Shown here: positions 59,046 to 64,000 of the stretch, one piece after another
Layout: each line of letters starts with the position of its first letter
Position numbering within the stretch: position 1 is the stretch's first letter
Assembly: GCA_012274445.1 (NCBI GenBank)
Contig: JAAROD010000033.1
Location: 1,860,001-1,924,000, forward strand
Direction: 5' to 3'
DNA: 64,000 nt
Source: Sclerotiophoma versabilis
Taxonomy: Eukaryota > Ascomycota > Dothideomycetes > Pleosporales > Didymellaceae
The notes under the pieces: generated by a model
The model's input: only the letters and a program-made list of their open reading frames with translations
What the model was told of the DNA's origin: nothing
The model's database searches: none
Translations under genes and position numbers: made by a program

Positions 59046-61933
59046 TGTAATTACCTAGTTAAATTAGGGTACCTATATCCTATAGATATTAGTAGCTTAG
59101 TAGCCTACTAAATACCTAATATAGCCTTTTAGAGTAACTTTAAAGCCTTTCTAATTATACCTAGCTGCTTATTCTCTATTTAAGAGGTAGGCACAGCAGC
59201 TATATACATATATCTTACTCTAATTAGGTCTTAAATTAGCTATAACTACCCTTACCTACTTAGGTTAGTACTAGTAAAAGTATTATATAAACTACTAGTT
59301 AAGCTGCTTATTTAAACTCTAAAGCTTATTTATATATAATAGGCTTATATTATAGAGTAAGGCTGCTACTATAACTACTTTAGGCTAGAGCTTCTTAGGT
59401 AAGTTTAAGCTACTTCTTTTCTTAATAGACTTAGTAATAATCTCTTAGCTCTTTTCTTTAGCAGCTCTATTTAGCTTATATATATATAGCAGGACCTATT
59501 TAATATTAATTTCTACTTTAAGCACCTAGTATTTATATAGAGAGCTCTCTTACTATAGTAAGGTAGTAGTATTATTATTCTAGCTTATTTTACAGATATA
59601 GAGCTTATACTAGGTAGCTACCTAGCTTAAGAAATTAGTTAGAATATATAAAATCTTAATTTAAGTCTTTCTTTATAGTGTATATATAAAGAGCTTTCTA
59701 CTATAGTACTTCTTAATTAAAAGTATCTATAGTTTACTACCTCTACTTAGAGGTATATTAAATGGGTCCTATCTAATTCTCTAGAATAGCTAAGCAGGCT
59801 TCTTATAAGGTCTGCGTAAAGTAACCTACTTAGTATTTATAGTTATATATACCTTATAGTCTATTTAAAGTATTCTACTTATATATACGCTGTGCGCGCA
59901 CTATATAAGTACTTAAAGAGCTTCTAGGCCTAGATATTCTGCTTAGGTGTGCTACAGCTGCTCTATTAAGCTCCTAGGATATAAGTTATACAAGTGTTTT
60001 ATTATTACTGCGTTTAATAGGCTTAGAAAGTAGTATAATAGTAGCTTATATTTAAAGAAAGTAAGGTTATAAGCGCGCTGCAGAGTAGCACACACAATAC
60101 TTCTATTTAGATCTTTAATATAACTAACTTAGAGAGTACTATTAAGGCCTAGGTACTATACCTTTTTTTTCTATAATTAAGCTTCTAAGATTATATTAAC
60201 ATAGAATCCTTCTACTATAATAACATCCTAAAGGAGTAGGTCTTTTATATTTAGGCTGTGCCTTCTATAGAGAGTGTTCTTAAATAAATAAGCTTCTTAG
60301 CCTATAATAGAGAACGCTTAGGTACCTACTTCTACTATATCTATTAAGGTAGCTAGTATAAAGGTGCTAGGTATAAGCTTATCTACGCTATTAACTAGGT
60401 AAGTAGCAGCTCTATTATCTAAAATTATACTTTCTAATAGAGGATAGGTATTAAAGTCTATAAGGTTATAGACCTCTAGCTTCTCCTATACCTCTAAGTT
60501 TATTAGAAGTCTTATTATTATCTTTAGGTTAATAAGAGCTACTTAGACATTACCTAGGAACTTAGCTTTAGGTACTCTACTTATAGGTTAAGGTATACTA
60601 CCTACTATAATAGCGCAGAGAGCTTATAAGTACTAGCTAAGTTACTTAATTAACTTCTTTAGGTCTTTAAAGTTATTAGAGTTAAGCTTCTTAAGTATAT
60701 TCTAGCAGTATAATTCCTTAAGATAGTAGAGAGGCGTAGATAAGCCTCTTACTACTATCTCTAGTGCTTAGTATTTAGTTACCTTCTACTTATAGGTATT
60801 CTCTTTCTTCTTATAGAGGAATTTATAGCTATTACCTATAGCTAAGTACCTAGAGTTACTAGTAGAAGCGCTTTAGGCAATGTCTAAGCAGTTACTAAAG
60901 GTAGTAAATATACTAGAGATATTCTTCTCTACTTTTATTATATACTTATATATTAGGCTACTAAAGACCCTACTTACTTAGTCTAAAGTAAGCGTTTTAA
61001 GCTCTAGAATAGTGTCTAAGATAATTCTTTAGTATATAGTGCAGGCCTATTTAGAGGTAATCTTATAACTTAATATATCTAAGAAGTCTTAGATAGTAAG
61101 CTTCTTATTAACCTCTATAAGCTTATAAGCCTTGGCTCTTATATAGAGGTATAACTACTTCTAGTACTAGTCTTATAGAGTAGCTTATCTCTACTTAGCA
61201 GCTCTAAGGTAAGCCCTATACTTAGCTTATACTTAGTTCTTAGTACTAAGTAAGGTAGAAGTAAGCTTCTCTCTTAGAGCCTAGATAAGTAATTACAGAG
61301 TTGTACTATTACCTAAAACAAGCTATACTATTACTAGTAATATAATTAATAGGGATATAGTAGTATTAACCTAGTTCTATAGCTTCTAAAGGTGCTTAGT
61401 TCTAGCTGCCTACTTACTTAATTTAATCTTATACTTAGTAAGCTCCTAGTTATATACTTTAGTACTTAATAGAGTTAAAGTACTATAAGGTATATACGTG
61501 TTAATTAGCTATATTAATTAACTTTAAGTTAAGTATACTAGAGGCCTCTTATTAAATATTAAGCTTCCTACTAGTTATTTAGAAGCTCTAAAGGAATCTT
61601 CTAAGCTACCTAGCAGTAGCTAAAAAGCTCTCTTATACATACTAGAAGTATTTAGAGTATTTAGGTTAACTAGATTCTATATATTACGCAGCTTAGCGTG
61701 CTATATAAGCTGTATATACTAATTAAGCTAGTTAATTTAAGACTTTAGTTAGAAGGTGCCTGCAGAGATAGTTAATTAAGCTTATAAGCTATATTTAACT
61801 AGCTTACTTATAGTAGTAATTTATAGTTACTAAAAATTCAAATTTAATTAGAGTAGTTAAGCTGCGTTTAATAAGCTCTATTTAGCTAAGTATATAGGGA
61901 GATCTACTATTCTTAAGAAGCTAGGCTTATAAC

Positions 61934-62202
61934 TATAATTAAGCTTAAAGAACTATACTTAGGTAATTAATAATATTTAATTAGTGCCTATCTAAGATTA
62001 GATAAAAGCTGTCTATTATATATATAGTAAATCTATATAGGTTATATAACTTATTAAAAGTAAGCTCCTGCTTACTATTAGAGTTGCTTATTACTATTAT
62101 ACTAATATAATAAGCTTCTAGTTAGCTCTAGAGCAGCTTATAGCTAATTCTCTAGGCTGATTAATCTCTATATAACTAACTAAGCAGCTTAATTACGTAA
62201 TA
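61934..62202 (-). repeat. Copia copy 2 LTR, right (269 bp)
   Basis: TATAATTAAGC..TTACGTAATA, followed by ATAGG. Confidence 0.92.
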
Positions 62203-62207
62203 ATAGG

Positions 62208-64000
62208 TATAGTATATAAGGTAGTAGGTAGTTAGTATTAAGTACTTCGTATAGGTAAGAGTATTTACTATACCTAGTATAATATTATACTAAGGTATAA
62301 AGTAATATAAAGTAGCTAGTGTTATAAACTACTAACTATTTATAGCATAGTATATAGCTTAAACTTTAATAATAAACTATAATAATATATAAATATACTA
62401 AGTTAAATATTTACTATTAAATTACTCTATTTATACTCTTATATAATATCTATATTTATAGCTAATATATACTTTACTAGCTAGTATATATAACTACTAT
62501 ATTTTTACTAGTATAAATAGACAAAACACGTAACCTATAGTAGATTCTATAATAATAAAATATAATAACTTACTTATATATAAAGTTAGCTATACGCTTT
62601 CTAACTATACTATTTTTAGCCTAATATAGTATAATTTAAATAAAAGTAGTTAGTTATTATATTTAATTATTATAGATCTATACTAACCTACTATAGCTAA
62701 GTAGTTAGAGACTAAGCTAGCAGCTATCTATAAGAAATAGAATAATATTAACTATAAGGTTAATATAAGGAGGTATTAGGCTACTCTAAGTAAGCTTAGT
62801 AACACTCTAGAGAACACTAGTACTTTAAAAGCTAGTACTAGCTATGCAGCTTAGTAAATCTATAGCCTTAGTAGTATATATAAGAAGATTCTCTGCTATA
62901 AGTATATAGATAGCTATTAGGCCCTAAGACTAGAGGCACTAAAGAAGAAGATTATAATATAGAATAGAATAATATAAGTAGCTATAGAATTAATTAGTAG
63001 ACTATAGACTATTTACTAGAGACTAGTAAATAGGTAGAGAGAGACTATATATATAGGGAGGTTACTCTACCTAAGGAACCTTCTAGTTCTTCTAGGCTAA
63101 GAAGCCTAAGAGGCCTAATATTATTCTTCTTCTATAGTTAAACATCCTAGGTAATAGTAGATAGCCCTCTACTAACTAGTACAGAAGCCCTATAGCCTAT
63201 AATAGGATAATATATAGTATTATAGCCTTATCTTACCTACCTTATATTAGCTAGTATAGAGCCTAAATATTCTCTTTTACTATTAAGGTTATACTTACCT
63301 TTACCTTTACTTTTACTATAGTAGTCTTTGCATAGTAGTAGTACAGGCTAGAAGTAAGGTAGTATATAAAGAGTTTCTCTCTACTGTTTTAGCCTACTAC
63401 TTCTATACTATACTTCTTCTTCTAGTAAGTTTTTTAAGATTTTAAGTTTTCTTTCTAATTTCTAATAGGCTTACATTTAGGCTATTATATACTACTATAG
63501 CGTATATTAGGCTATATAGGTATATTAGGGTCTAGGAAGCCTCTTTTAGATTATTTTAGCGCTAACTAGGCTATAGTAAGCTATTTTACTCTATAATAGA
63601 CTATTATAGGTAGTCTTATTTCTATTTATACTACTCTTATTTATTATAGACTCTACTAACACCTCTAACTATATATATAATAACTATAGGTACTTCTACT
63701 ATATATATATTTATTATATTACTTTTTTTAGTAGTAGGTAGTATAGAATAGCTAGTAAGGTAGTCTGCTGTTTTCTAGATATTACTAAGAAGAATAAGAA
63801 CCTAGTTAAGGCCTAGCTTTTTATAGTAAGCTCTAGAGATAATATTTAGGTAATAAGATACTAGTAATACTTCTTTACTAACTCTAACTACTTTATAGTA
63901 AGTTAGGTTACTTTAGGCTATAGTAGACTATATTAGCGCCTTCTAACGCATTCTAGCTCCCTACTAACTATTATAAGCACCTTAATACTATCTAGGACTA
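62208..64000. repeat. RIP-degraded repeats, unclassified
   Basis: AT-rich and CA/TG-poor up to the window end. The + strand of about 62700-63120 reads as a degraded coding repeat (LEALKKKIIIQNRII-like stretch, lysine-rich) but I could not assign it. Confidence 0.55.

Larger units (their letters stand above)
54620..62202 (-). mobile_element. Copia LTR retrotransposon copy 2, full length, 7583 bp
   Basis: 269-bp LTRs (54620-54888, 61934-62202) with perfect ATAGG duplications at 54615-54619 and 62203-62207. It is collinear with copy 1 over its whole length on the same strand, but many remaining C/G positions of copy 1 are T/A here (for example 55848-55930 versus 13340-13440), so it has undergone more RIP. 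The RT motif again reads YIDNIL (near 57570). An open 62-codon pol segment survives at 58857-59045. Confidence 0.93.

Noticed and set aside
1..64000. CRISPR arrays, bacterial operons, tRNA or rRNA genes
   Set aside because: No regular spacer-repeat structure, the genome is eukaryotic, and no tRNA B-box or rRNA-like segment was seen on reading.

Overview
The window looks like a repeat-rich, probably subtelomeric or accessory, compartment of a filamentous ascomycete (Pezizomycotina). Three things point there: short GT..AG introns of 52-82 nt, fungal-only protein families, and very heavy repeat-induced point mutation (RIP). In the RIP-treated DNA (about 1-2550, 5200-44935 and 53400-64000) CpA and its complement TpG are nearly gone. 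Few ATG codons survive, and CAA, CAG and TGG codons have become stops, so tens of kilobases have no credible open reading frame.

Layout. 1-2560: RIP-treated repeat fading into a gene island. 2745-4503: a DUF7587-like gene abutting a methionine aminopeptidase type 1 gene that lacks its N-terminal exon. 5029-5572: a GH36 alpha-galactosidase relic with RIP damage increasing along it. 5901-6360: an unmutated miniature LTR element (TRIM) with 85-bp LTRs and a TAAGT target duplication. 6387-22034: a nested stack in which an LTR of family 'B' holds a minus-strand Gypsy element, which in turn holds a complete minus-strand Copia element (12121-19707, 269-bp LTRs, GTAGT duplication). 22035-44935: further RIP relics, including a solo Copia LTR, a 2.4-kb Fot1/Pogo DNA transposon, a solo family B LTR, and two Gypsy bodies with opposite orientations.

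44936-53390 is the main island without RIP. It holds a helicase-type C2H2 fragment, two solo LTRs with perfect target duplications, a six-cysteine secreted protein gene, a three-exon secreted RNase N1/T1/U2-like gene whose first catalytic His is Gln, a 131-bp minisatellite interrupted by an inverted-repeat element, a two-exon DUF3632 gene, and pogo-type transposase fragments. 53394-64000 returns to RIP-treated sequence, dominated by a second full-length Copia copy (54620-62202, ATAGG duplication) that is more heavily mutated than the first.

No operon-like or CRISPR-like system is present, and I saw no tRNA or rRNA gene. The genes do not form one pathway. The most notable biology is a pair of small secreted proteins, including a probably catalytically altered RNase-fold protein, in a transposon-bounded island (an effector-compartment pattern), together with the DUF7587/MetAP1 junction and the RIP gradient through GH36. 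All gene models are read by eye, and splice sites are inferred from consensus and from family conservation.
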